Shown here piece after piece: positions 1-5,631 of a stretch of 5,639 nt of DNA (positions within the stretch are counted from its first letter, which is position 1; the number at the start of each line of letters is the position of its first letter). The notes beneath the pieces are model-generated. The model saw only the letters and a list, made by a program, of their open reading frames with translations, ran no database searches and was not told the origin of the DNA. This DNA comes from Bordetella parapertussis (GTDB lineage: Bacteria; Pseudomonadota; Gammaproteobacteria; Burkholderiales; SG8-41). The position numbers were made by a program, and so were the translations under genes. The stretch is taken from the NCBI GenBank assembly GCA_945863085.1, contig CAMBCD010000191.1, forward strand, positions 1 through 5,639, written 5' to 3'.

Positions 1-848
1 AGGGCGGCGCCCAGCGCCTTCAGGTCGTAATGGCCGAGGCGTTCGTCGAGCAGTTCCGCGGCAATGCCCTTCTGGATGAATTCCGGCAGGTAGGCCGCGT
101 AACGCGTCGCCATCTGCTCCTGCGTCACTTCCTCGCCGAGGGTCTCCAGACGCAGCGTGTGCAGCAGCAGGCGGGCGGTGACGTAGCTGTAGCCCGGATC
201 CTGTTCGATCAGGCCGCGGGCAGCCAGCACCAGCGACTTGCGCACCTCTTCGATGGGCACACCTTCATAGAGGTCACGGTACATCGCATCGAGAATGGGC
301 TGCGTGCTGACTTCGTGGCCGAGGCCGGCGCAGGCACTTTCCACCAGTGCGGTAATCCGCGGCAGATCCAGCGGCCGCGTCACGCCGCCTTCGGTGACAT
401 TGACCACGGACTCGCGCTGCGCCGTCGCCGCGGGCTGCGCTTCGCGCTGGCGCGCACGCTCCCTGGTGCGCTCCTCGCGATAAAGAACGTAGGAGCGGGC
501 CACGTGGTGCTCGCCCATGCGCATCAGCGCGAGTTCGACCTGGTCCTGGATGTCTTCAATGTGGAAAGTGCCGCCCGAGGGCTGGCGGCGCATCAGCGCG
601 ACGACCACGCTGTCGGTCAGCGCCGCGACCTGCTCGCGCACCCGCGCCGAAGCCGCGCCCTGGCCGCCGTTGACCGCGATGAAGGCCTTGGTCAGCGCAA
701 TGGCGATTTTCGCGGGCTCAAAACCCACCACCGAGCCATTGCGGCGAATGATTTTGTACTGGGCGTACAAAGCCTCGCGCGCGGCCTCCTCTGCGGGAAC
801 GGCTTGCGGAACGGCACGGGATTGGGTGGATTCTGCGGCGACTTGCAT
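1..848 (-). CDS. nrdA: Ribonucleoside-diphosphate reductase alpha subunit, N-terminal part (partial at window edge)
   Basis: This is the large subunit of class Ia ribonucleotide reductase, a cytosolic enzyme that works with NrdB to make deoxyribonucleotides for DNA synthesis. The window holds 282 codons; the catalytic barrel and active-site cysteines lie beyond position 1. Two ATP-cone regions are visible. The first, about residues 32-125, has the YKIIRRNGSVV start, KIAIALTKAF, the PSGGTFHIEDIQDQVE stretch and an ARSYVLYREER end. The second, about 147-235, starts VVNVTEGGVTRPLDLPRI and ends in SYVTARLLLHTLR. This doubled-cone layout is known from long NrdA proteins such as that of Pseudomonas aeruginosa, where the first cone binds the allosteric nucleotides. 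The ATG at 846-848 is supported by an AAGGAG ribosome site 7 nt upstream. The preceding 313-nt gap carries its own promoter and two NrdR boxes, so it is transcribed separately from ampD. Family assignment is firm; full length and integrity cannot be judged here. Confidence 0.95.
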   Translation of the reverse strand, partial: MQVAAESTQSRAVPQAVPAEEAAREALYAQYKIIRRNGSVVGFEPAKIAIALTKAFIAVNGGQGAASARVREQVAALTDSVVVALMRRQPSGGTFHIEDIQDQVELALMRMGEHHVARSYVLYREERTRERARQREAQPAATAQRESVVNVTEGGVTRPLDLPRITALVESACAGLGHEVSTQPILDAMYRDLYEGVPIEEVRKSLVLAARGLIEQDPGYSYVTARLLLHTLRLETLGEEVTQEQMATRYAAYLPEFIQKGIAAELLDERLGHYDLKALGAA

Positions 849-855
849 AACGTTA

Positions 856-861
856 CTCCTT
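856..861 (-). promoter_or_regulatory. Ribosome binding site of nrdA
   Basis: On the minus strand AAGGAG lies 7 nt before the ATG at 846-848. It is a near-consensus Shine-Dalgarno sequence at normal spacing and fixes the nrdA start. Confidence 0.85.
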
Positions 862-914
862 GATTTTTTTAGGTTTTATAACCCCCAGGAACATCAGCGC
901 TCCCAGCCCGCCAA

Positions 915-930
915 CCACTATATGTTGTGG
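915..930 (-). promoter_or_regulatory. NrdR box, promoter-distal copy (strong)
   Basis: The minus-strand 16-mer CCACAACATATAGTGG fits the NrdR consensus acaCwAtATaTwGtgt at nearly all core positions: C4, w5, A6, A8, T9, a10, T11, w12, G13, t14, g15. It is an imperfect palindrome with 6 of 8 arm pairs matching. NrdR is the ATP-cone/zinc-ribbon repressor of ribonucleotide reductase genes and usually binds two such boxes. This copy lies downstream of the predicted start point of transcription, in the nrdA leader. The assignment rests on consensus match, correct gene context and pairing with the second box. Confidence 0.85.
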
Positions 931-945
931 TTGAAGCAATAATTT

Positions 946-961
946 CGACCAATTCTAGTGG
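946..961 (-). promoter_or_regulatory. NrdR box, promoter-proximal copy (weaker)
   Basis: The minus-strand 16-mer CCACTAGAATTGGTCG begins exactly 31 bp upstream of the start of the stronger box, about three helical turns, which is the usual spacing of NrdR box pairs. It keeps the CCACTA half well and the second half poorly (GT at positions 13-14 conserved). It contains the predicted -10 hexamer TAGAAT, so repressor bound here would block RNA polymerase. Taken alone the match would be marginal; the exact phasing makes it credible. Confidence 0.7.
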
Positions 962-1004
962 CCGTGTTTTGAATCCGCAATAGGTTTTGACGCTTTTTTT
1001 AAAA
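952..1004 (-). promoter_or_regulatory. Predicted sigma70 promoter of nrdA with an AT-rich upstream element
   Basis: On the minus strand a TTGCGG -35 element (975-980) and a TAGAAT -10 element (952-957, 5 of 6 to consensus) are separated by exactly 17 nt. The predicted start point is near 945, which gives a leader of about 97 nt. An A/T run at 994-1004 sits about 50 to 59 bp upstream of that start and may act as an UP element. One NrdR box covers the -10 and the second lies just downstream, the layout expected of a repressed nrd promoter. The -35 is only a partial match. Confidence 0.6.
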
Positions 1005-1125
1005 GTTATTGAGAAACAGCAGGAAACAACGCCAAGCGCCGGATTAATTGCACAAAAAGTGGGCAGCTGGGGCCGGCCCGGGGGCGCCATGGTGCGGCAG
1101 GCGCCGCAAATCAGCGGATTGCGGG

Positions 1126-1146
1126 AAAACGCATCCGGATGGCGTT
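1126..1146 (-). terminator. Possible rho-independent terminator after ampD
   Basis: About 15 nt past the ampD stop, the minus strand can fold arms AACG-(C)-CAT and ATGCGTT (7 bp with a one-base bulge) around a CCGG loop, ending in a short T run (TTTT, partly inside the stem, then CCC). The stem is short and not GC-rich, and the T tract is weak, so this is a candidate only. Its position, directly after the last gene of the pil/ampD block and before an independent promoter, is what makes it plausible. Confidence 0.35.
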
Positions 1147-1161
1147 CAGTGGCGTGGTTTT

Positions 1162-1713
1162 TTATCGATGGTCCGGCCGGCGCAGGCTGGCGCGATACCG
1201 TGGCCAGTCAAAAAACGGCCCGGGGTCGGTTTTGCGCCCCGGCGCAATATCGGAGTGTCCGACGCTGGCGGTGATCGGATAACGTGCGTGCAGGGCGCGG
1301 GCCAGCGCTCCCAGCCGGCCGTACTGGGCATCGCTGAAGGCCACGTCATCCGCGCCCTCGAGTTCGATGCCGATCGAATAATCATTGCAGCGCTCGCGCC
1401 CGCACCACAAGGACTGCCCGGCATGCCAGGCACGCAGCGTGCAAGGCACAAATTGCAGCAGGGCACCGTCGCGGCGGATGAAAAAATGCGCAGACACCCG
1501 CAGCCCGGCGATGGTGGCGAAATACGGATGCGCCGCGGGATCCAGCCGGTTCATGAACAGGTCCGTGACCGCCGCGCCGCCGAAGACACCCGGCGGCAGG
1601 CTGATGTTGTGGATGACCAGCAATTCGATCGCCGCACCGGACGGGCGATCATCGCAGTTCGGCGAGGCTGCGTAGAGGGCCTCATCAGCCAACCCGGCGG
1701 CGTCAATGTTCAT
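1162..1713 (-). CDS. ampD: 1,6-anhydro-N-acetylmuramyl-L-alanine amidase AmpD
   Basis: The 183-residue product is a zinc amidase of the Amidase_2/PGRP fold that cleaves the lactyl-amide bond between anhydro-MurNAc and the stem peptide during cytosolic peptidoglycan recycling. There is no signal peptide, as expected for AmpD rather than periplasmic AmiD. By family alignment the zinc ligands are His35 (in LLVIHNISLP), His153 (in SVGHSDIAPGRKTDPG) and Asp163; the catalytic residues are Glu117 (in SIGIELEG) and Lys161. The SAHFFIRRDG and RAWHAG motifs are also present, and length matches the family (about 180-187). The ATG at 1711-1713 lies 9 nt after the pilR stop; its ribosome site GAGGGG (1719-1724) overlaps that stop, pointing to cotranscription and coupled translation. 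In enterobacteria and pseudomonads AmpD loss derepresses AmpC beta-lactamase through AmpR; neither ampR nor ampC is in this window, so only the recycling role can be claimed. Confidence 0.95.
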   Translation of the reverse strand: MNIDAAGLADEALYAASPNCDDRPSGAAIELLVIHNISLPPGVFGGAAVTDLFMNRLDPAAHPYFATIAGLRVSAHFFIRRDGALLQFVPCTLRAWHAGQSLWCGRERCNDYSIGIELEGADDVAFSDAQYGRLGALARALHARYPITASVGHSDIAPGRKTDPGPFFDWPRYRASLRRPDHR

Positions 1714-1722
1714 GACCGCCCC

Positions 1723-3093
1723 TCAGGACTTGGCTTCCAGTTCCTGTTTGATGCCCAGGCGCTGAATGCGGTAACGCAGTGCGCGGAAGGAAATGCCCAG
1801 CAGTTTGGCGGCGGCAGTCTGGTTGTAGCGCGCGCGTTCCAGCGCATCAAGAATCGCCTTGCGCTCGATGGCCTCGAGCCGTTCCGGCAGCGGCAGGCCC
1901 GCGACATCCACCTCCTGCTCGGCGGCGCGTTCGTCCGACAGTTGCAGATCGTCAATCGCAATCTCGTCACCGCTGACCAGTGCCACGGCACGCTCGAGGA
2001 TGTTTTCCAGTTCACGCACATTGCCCGGAAAATGATAATCCTGCAGGGCTGCCTCCGCCTGTGCCGACAGCCGGGGTGCCCGCCCCTCGCCGGCATGGCG
2101 CGCGAGTATCGCTGCCGCGAGCCGCGGAATGTCTTCGCGCAGTTCGCGCAACGCCGGCATGCGCAGTTCAATCACGTTCAGGCGGTAATACAGATCCTGC
2201 CGGAACGCGCCGCTTTTCACTTCCTCGGCAAGGTGGCGGTGCGTCGCGCTTATGATGCGCACATCCACCGGCTCCTCGCCGGTAGAGCCGACCTTGCGCA
2301 CGCGTTTTTCCTGGATGGCGCGCAGCAGTTTGACCTGCATCGACAGCGGCAGATCGCCGACTTCGTCGAGAAACAGCGTGCCGCCGTCGGCCGCCTGGAA
2401 AAAACCGTCATGATCCGTCAGCGCGCCGGTGAATGCCCCCTTTTTGTGCCCGAAAAACTCGGACTCCATCAGGTTTTCCGGGATTGCCCCGCAGTTGACA
2501 GCGACAAAAGGACTTTCGCGGCGTGCGCCGTTCATGTGAATCCGGCGGGCTGCCAGTTCCTTGCCGGAACCCGACTCGCCGCGGATTTGTACCGGCGCCT
2601 GGCTGCGCGCCAGTTTGTCGATCATTTGCCGTGCCTGCGCCATCAACGGCGAGTTGCCAATCAGGTATGGCACACCGGATTCGCGCTGTGCTTCGGCATC
2701 CGGATCCTGACGCTCACCGCCCGGTCGCGGCAATTTGAGGGCGGAGCGCACCAAGGCCCGCAACTGGTCCAGCGACACCGGTTTGCCGAGATAATCGAAT
2801 GCCCCGGCCTTGAGTGCGGCCACCGCATTCTCCGCGCTGCCGTGCGCGGTGATCACTGCGACCGGCAGGCTGGGATGATTCCTGGTGATGTGTTCAACGA
2901 TCGACAGGCCGTCGCCGTCGGCCAGCCGCATGTCGGTCAGGCACAGTTCAAAAGAATTGCTCCCAAGCAGCGACAGGGCTTCGGACACACTGCCGGCGCA
3001 ATGCGGCTCCAGGCCCATGCGCAGCAATGTAATGCCGAGCAATTCCCGGATGTCCGCTTCATCATCGACGACCAGCACGTGACCCGTTGCCAC
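1723..3093 (-). CDS. pilR: Type IV pilus two-component response regulator PilR (sigma54-dependent activator)
   Basis: The 456-residue protein is an NtrC-family activator. Its receiver domain (about 1-120) has acidic pair Asp10-Asp11, phosphoacceptor Asp54 in LTDMRL, Thr82 in ITAHG and Lys104 in GKP. The AAA+ domain (about 143-372) has Walker A GESGSGKE (172-179), the sigma54-contacting GAFTGA loop (219-224), Walker B GGTLFLDE (237-244) and the FPGNVRELEN segment (355-364). A Fis-type helix-turn-helix lies at about 424-446 (NQTAAAKLLGISFRALRYRI). Sequence such as DEADIRELLGITLLRMGL and FELCLTDMRL closely resembles Pseudomonas PilR, and the pilS neighbour confirms the identity over other NtrC members. 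Once phosphorylated it should activate sigma54 promoters, classically pilA. The start is GTG at 3091-3093: an in-frame stop lies upstream with no other start codon between, and GGGGGT sits a few bases before it. All key residues are intact. Confidence 0.95.
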   Translation of the reverse strand: MATGHVLVVDDEADIRELLGITLLRMGLEPHCAGSVSEALSLLGSNSFELCLTDMRLADGDGLSIVEHITRNHPSLPVAVITAHGSAENAVAALKAGAFDYLGKPVSLDQLRALVRSALKLPRPGGERQDPDAEAQRESGVPYLIGNSPLMAQARQMIDKLARSQAPVQIRGESGSGKELAARRIHMNGARRESPFVAVNCGAIPENLMESEFFGHKKGAFTGALTDHDGFFQAADGGTLFLDEVGDLPLSMQVKLLRAIQEKRVRKVGSTGEEPVDVRIISATHRHLAEEVKSGAFRQDLYYRLNVIELRMPALRELREDIPRLAAAILARHAGEGRAPRLSAQAEAALQDYHFPGNVRELENILERAVALVSGDEIAIDDLQLSDERAAEQEVDVAGLPLPERLEAIERKAILDALERARYNQTAAAKLLGISFRALRYRIQRLGIKQELEAKS

Positions 3094-3098
3094 CCTTA

Positions 3099-3136
3099 CC
3101 CCCTTTGACTCCGCGCCCTTTACCCACGCCCTTTAC
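3099..3136 (-). repeat. Short G-rich tandem repeat in the pilS-pilR gap
   Basis: Two adjacent 13-bp units, minus-strand GTAAAGGGCGTGG (3124-3136) and GTAAAGGGCGCGG (3111-3123), differ at one base. A degenerate third unit, AGTCAAAGGGGG, follows and supplies the ribosome-site region of pilR. The block fills most of the 47-nt gap between the two genes. It yields four G runs of at least three on the RNA-like strand (plus positions 3129-3131, 3123-3125, 3116-3118, 3099-3103), with loops of 3, 4 and 12 nt. The repeat is directly visible; any structural or regulatory role is inference. Confidence 0.7.
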
Positions 3137-3140
3137 TCAT

Positions 3141-4745
3141 TCAACCCGCAGCGCAGGTTACCGAGAATCGTGCACCGCCGGGCGAATCCACGTATTCGAG
3201 CATGGCGCCGTTCGCTTCGCAAATCTCCCGCGCCAGATAAAGGCCCAGTCCGGTACCACCGGGCGATGTGGTGAAAAACGGTTCGAACAATTTGCTGCGC
3301 GACTCCGGCGGCAAGCCGGGACCGTCATCAACAACTTCCAATCTTACCGCATTGCCGCGGCCGGCCCGTCCCACCACGAGGCTGATGCTGCCGGGGCCGC
3401 GCCGCGAATGGCGCAATGCGTTCTGGCACAGATTCCACAACACCTGGTTCAGGTGATCGCGGTCGAACATGACATGGGGATCCAGCGCCAGGTGCAATTC
3501 GATCACGTTCGCCTCCAGTTTTTCCGTGGCGACAAACTGCTCGACAAATGCCCGCAGGTAAGTCGCCAGATGGAAACGCTCGCGCATGGCGCGTTCACCC
3601 CGGTTCAGTGTTTGCACATCGTTGATCATGCGGTCAAGGCGGCGTGTATTGTCACGGATGATCGTGGTCAGGCGTTGCGCGCCCTTTGAGACTTCGGGTT
3701 CCTCCTGCAATAATTCTGCGGCATGGCTGATGGCGCCCAGGGGATTGCGGATTTCGTGGGCTATGTTCGCGGTCAGCCGCCCCAGCGCGGCGAGTTTTAA
3801 TTGCAGGGCTTCGGCCTGGATACGCGCCAGGTCTTCCAGGAAAATGACCGCGCCGGCGCCGCGCCGCGCCGCAACCGGCACCAGCCTTGCGCGCAGATGC
3901 GGATTGAGTTCGAAGGCATCCGGGATTTCACGGCCCTGCTGATCGTGCAACCAGGTTTCGACGCGGGCATGCAGGGCGGGTGCACGATCCTTCAGTGCCA
4001 CTCCGCCACGCAGGCCGCCGATCATGCGCTCCGCCGCGGTATTGACCTGGCGCACAATGCCCTCACCGTCGACAACGATCACGCCGTGCTCCATGTCCTG
4101 GATCACCAGCTGGTTGACCTGCGCCATGTTAGCCAGATCGATTTCGCGTTGTGCCGCCAGCCGTTCGCTCGCCAGCGAACGCGTGGCCAGGGTATGCGCG
4201 AGCCAGGCGATCGCGAAATAAGCAATGGACAGCAAACCGGCCTGCGCATACTGTGCGCCGCTCTCGGAAAACCCCAGCACCTCGTAGGTATGTTCCAGCA
4301 GCACTGCAATGGTCGCGATCGCAGCAAAAAACAGCGTCAGCTGGCCGCGGCTGACCAGCCCTGCAGCAGCCAGTGAGGTCAGCAGCAGCAAGCCCAGCCC
4401 GCTCGACAACCCGCCGCTGGCATACATCAGCAACACGACAAACCCGATATCGCCGCCGACCTGGATCGCCAGCTGCCAGGTGAACCGCTCGCGGGCGCGG
4501 ATGATCACGAACATCGCCAGCGCGAAAGCGGCATAGCTGGCGGAGCCGATCAGGAACAGCCGCATGTCCCGCGAACCGAACTGCAAAGTGCTGCCCCAGA
4601 AACCGCCTGTCAGCAGCAGCAGCAGGGCAGCGGCCGTGCGGTAGCCATTGAACAGCTGCAGGGAACGCCAATAGGTGTCCGGCGTACGATCGGCACCCTC
4701 GGCTTCCCGGAAATCCGGCGGCATCGGCTGGTCGACGGGGGTCAT
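3141..4745 (-). CDS. pilS: Type IV pilus sensor histidine kinase PilS
   Basis: The 534-residue protein is an inner-membrane histidine kinase, close to the roughly 530 residues of Pseudomonas PilS. The N-terminal third carries about six hydrophobic segments, roughly 36-55, 62-82, 95-110, 116-131, 136-150 and 168-187, with no large periplasmic domain. A PAS-like region follows (about 205-305). The kinase core has the H box AHEIRNPLGAI with His330, the N box NQVLWNLCQNALRHS (Asn442), G1 VVDDGPGLP (471-479), F box LFEPFF (486-491) and G2 GGTGLGLYLA (496-505). In pseudomonads PilS senses PilA through its membrane domain and controls PilR phosphorylation; that role is inferred here from family and from the downstream pilR. 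The ATG at 4743-4745 starts 9 nt after the stop of the small zinc-ribbon gene, with no strong ribosome site, so translational coupling is likely. No pilin gene is present in the window to confirm the sensed partner. Confidence 0.93.
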   Translation of the reverse strand: MTPVDQPMPPDFREAEGADRTPDTYWRSLQLFNGYRTAAALLLLLTGGFWGSTLQFGSRDMRLFLIGSASYAAFALAMFVIIRARERFTWQLAIQVGGDIGFVVLLMYASGGLSSGLGLLLLTSLAAAGLVSRGQLTLFFAAIATIAVLLEHTYEVLGFSESGAQYAQAGLLSIAYFAIAWLAHTLATRSLASERLAAQREIDLANMAQVNQLVIQDMEHGVIVVDGEGIVRQVNTAAERMIGGLRGGVALKDRAPALHARVETWLHDQQGREIPDAFELNPHLRARLVPVAARRGAGAVIFLEDLARIQAEALQLKLAALGRLTANIAHEIRNPLGAISHAAELLQEEPEVSKGAQRLTTIIRDNTRRLDRMINDVQTLNRGERAMRERFHLATYLRAFVEQFVATEKLEANVIELHLALDPHVMFDRDHLNQVLWNLCQNALRHSRRGPGSISLVVGRAGRGNAVRLEVVDDGPGLPPESRSKLFEPFFTTSPGGTGLGLYLAREICEANGAMLEYVDSPGGARFSVTCAAG

Positions 4746-4754
4746 CAGGCGAGT

Positions 4755-4985
4755 TCAGCGTTTGGGACGAAACGCCTGCTCGTGTTCCTTTGAGCAGAAG
4801 TAGCGGGGTCCGGACATGATGCCCTCGCCGCGCGGCAGATGTACTCCGCAATGCGCGCAATCCACCATGTCTTCGGCCTGCGGATCCGCTGGCCGCTGCA
4901 CATTGCGATCCGAACGCCGGCGATGGTTGCGCAGCAGCCAGAACACTGCCGCAAAAGCGATTGCGATGAGCAGAATCTTGGCCAT
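4755..4985 (-). CDS. Small membrane-anchored protein with a zinc-ribbon-like motif, PP0621-like, function unknown
   Basis: The 76-residue product has an N-terminal hydrophobic helix (about 3-18, KILLIAIAFAAVFWLL) followed by a basic stretch RNHRRRS, which predicts a single membrane anchor with the C-terminal part in the cytoplasm. The C-terminal half has Cys43-x2-Cys46 (DCAHCGVHLP) and Cys64-x3-His68 (YFCSKEH), a likely metal site of TRASH/zinc-ribbon type. It resembles the small PP0621-type proteins of pseudomonads; I give that by recall of the motif pattern, and no function is known to me. It ends 9 nt before pilS, so it probably belongs to the same operon. I chose the ATG at 4983-4985. An upstream in-frame TTG at 5004-5006 would add seven residues but lacks a ribosome site and falls next to a strong hairpin; the chosen ATG itself has only a weak GAAG upstream. 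Confidence 0.8.
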   Translation of the reverse strand: MAKILLIAIAFAAVFWLLRNHRRRSDRNVQRPADPQAEDMVDCAHCGVHLPRGEGIMSGPRYFCSKEHEQAFRPKR

Positions 4986-5010
4986 TGGTGCTTCAATTGC
5001 CGACAACCCG

Positions 5011-5037
5011 GCGCAGCGCAGGGGCCTGCCGCTGCGC
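5011..5037 (-). other. Strong hairpin in the gap before the PP0621-like gene
   Basis: The minus strand reads GCGCAGC, a bulged G, GCAG, the loop GCCC, CTGC, then GCTGCGC. This gives an 11-bp, nearly all-GC stem with one bulge and a 4-nt loop. It is not followed by a T tract, so it is not a classical intrinsic terminator. It lies between the stop of the CMD-like gene (5049) and the start of the small membrane gene (4985) and could act as an RNA stability element, a processing site or a rho-dependent pause. Confidence 0.6.
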
Positions 5038-5048
5038 GAGGGGCAGCG

Positions 5049-5582
5049 TCAGGCGTGCGCCGACTCCGGATCCACGGCCAGTGCCTCCAGGAAACGCGAC
5101 ACCAGATTGTAGCCCCCGATGGTCGCCGTCAGTTCGACGATTTCGCGCTGGTTGAAATGCCCGCGCAAGGCCTCGAAAACGGCGTCGGGTACATGGATAT
5201 CCCGCGTCATGGCGTCGGTATAGGCCAGCACCGCCCGCTGCGCCTGTGTCAGCGCGTCGGAATCCTGCCAGCGGTCCAGCGTGTCGAGTTGCGCCTGCGT
5301 AACGCCCTCGCGCAGCGCAAATGGCACGTGCACCTGATATTCGTAGGATGCGCCGTTCAGCAGCGCCACGCGCAGGATGACCAGTTCGCGATAATCGCCG
5401 CGCAGCGTGCACTGCTGGCGGATTGCGGTAACCAGCGCGAGCCAGCCCTCGGCCACCGGCGGCGCATTAAGCAGCATGCTGTACAGATTGAGCATGCGCC
5501 CGTCGCGTTCCTTGCGGATCTGATCCGCCAGCGCCCGCACGGCCGGGCTGCTGTTCTCGTCGCCATAGGCTACGCGGGCCAT
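5049..5582 (-). CDS. Carboxymuconolactone decarboxylase / AhpD-like family protein (no CxxC)
   Basis: The 177-residue product has the CMD fold signature. Helical segments lead to RELVILRVALLNGASYEYQVHVPFA (about 65-89), with conserved Glu66, Tyr80-Glu81 and His85, and the C-terminal helix FNQREIVELTATIGGYNLVSRFL (153-175) is the usual family ending. The position that holds the redox-active CxxC in AhpD carries ASYEYQV here, and Cys58 is the only cysteine, so an AhpD-type thiol peroxidase reductase activity is unlikely. The Tyr-Glu-x3-His form occurs in many uncharacterised CMD proteins, and the substrate cannot be assigned. The ATG at 5580-5582 is preferred because GGAG lies 8 nt upstream; a GTG at 5589-5591 would sit directly on that site. 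The downstream gap of 63 nt contains a strong hairpin, so its membership of the pilSR operon is uncertain. Confidence 0.85.
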   Translation of the reverse strand: MARVAYGDENSSPAVRALADQIRKERDGRMLNLYSMLLNAPPVAEGWLALVTAIRQQCTLRGDYRELVILRVALLNGASYEYQVHVPFALREGVTQAQLDTLDRWQDSDALTQAQRAVLAYTDAMTRDIHVPDAVFEALRGHFNQREIVELTATIGGYNLVSRFLEALAVDPESAHA

Positions 5583-5590
5583 CAGTAACA

Positions 5591-5594
5591 CTCC
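5591..5594 (-). promoter_or_regulatory. Ribosome binding site deciding the start of the CMD-like gene
   Basis: GGAG on the minus strand, 8 nt before the ATG at 5580-5582. It overlaps the alternative GTG (5589-5591), which therefore cannot use it. Confidence 0.6.
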
Positions 5595-5611
5595 GGGATT
5601 GGAAAGACCGC

Positions 5612-5631
5612 TCCGGTCAGACCCGACCGGA
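5612..5631. repeat. Perfect inverted repeat upstream of the CMD-like gene (operator or terminator)
   Basis: Arms TCCGGTC (5612-5618) and GACCGGA (5625-5631) are perfectly complementary across a 6-nt spacer. The repeat ends 29 nt before the ATG of the CMD-like gene. On the minus strand it is followed by AGCGGTCTTTCC, a poor T tract, so it may be the terminator of a gene beyond the window or a dyad operator for a regulator. No -10/-35 pair is visible in the 57 nt available. Confidence 0.55.

Larger units (their letters stand above)
849..1161. other. Intergenic region between ampD and nrdA
   Basis: This 313-nt stretch has no convincing gene. It holds a possible terminator just after ampD, then about 110 nt in which I see nothing beyond GC-rich direct copies of GGCGCC (1083-1088 and 1100-1105), followed by the A/T-rich nrdA promoter, the two NrdR boxes and the nrdA ribosome site. 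Composition changes clearly: about 860-1060 is much more A/T-rich than the surrounding coding DNA, as expected for a regulatory region. Confidence 0.75.

Noticed and set aside
30..863. A 277-codon open frame on the plus strand
   Set aside because: It is antisense to the clear N-terminus of NrdA, and its translation shows no family motifs.
988..1008. The T7A4 stretch considered as a terminator
   Set aside because: It is an A/T run without a GC stem and lies just upstream of the predicted -35, where an UP element fits better.
869..1090. A 73-codon minus-strand frame in the ampD-nrdA gap
   Set aside because: It covers the promoter and both NrdR boxes, has no good ribosome site, and its translation resembles nothing known.
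2667..2685. A TGGCAC-containing stretch considered as a sigma54 promoter
   Set aside because: There is no TTGC element at the required spacing, and it lies inside the pilR coding sequence on the opposite strand.
1048..3108. A 686-codon open frame on the plus strand
   Set aside because: It lies antisense across ampD and pilR, both intact with all catalytic motifs. Its translation has no recognisable domain and is rich in Arg, Gln and Ala, as expected from the antisense of GC-rich coding DNA.
4129..4860. A 243-codon minus-strand frame overlapping pilS and the small membrane gene
   Set aside because: It is a frame-shifted shadow of the PilS membrane domain. The PilS frame has a coherent domain order and the alternative is Arg/Ala-rich without motifs.
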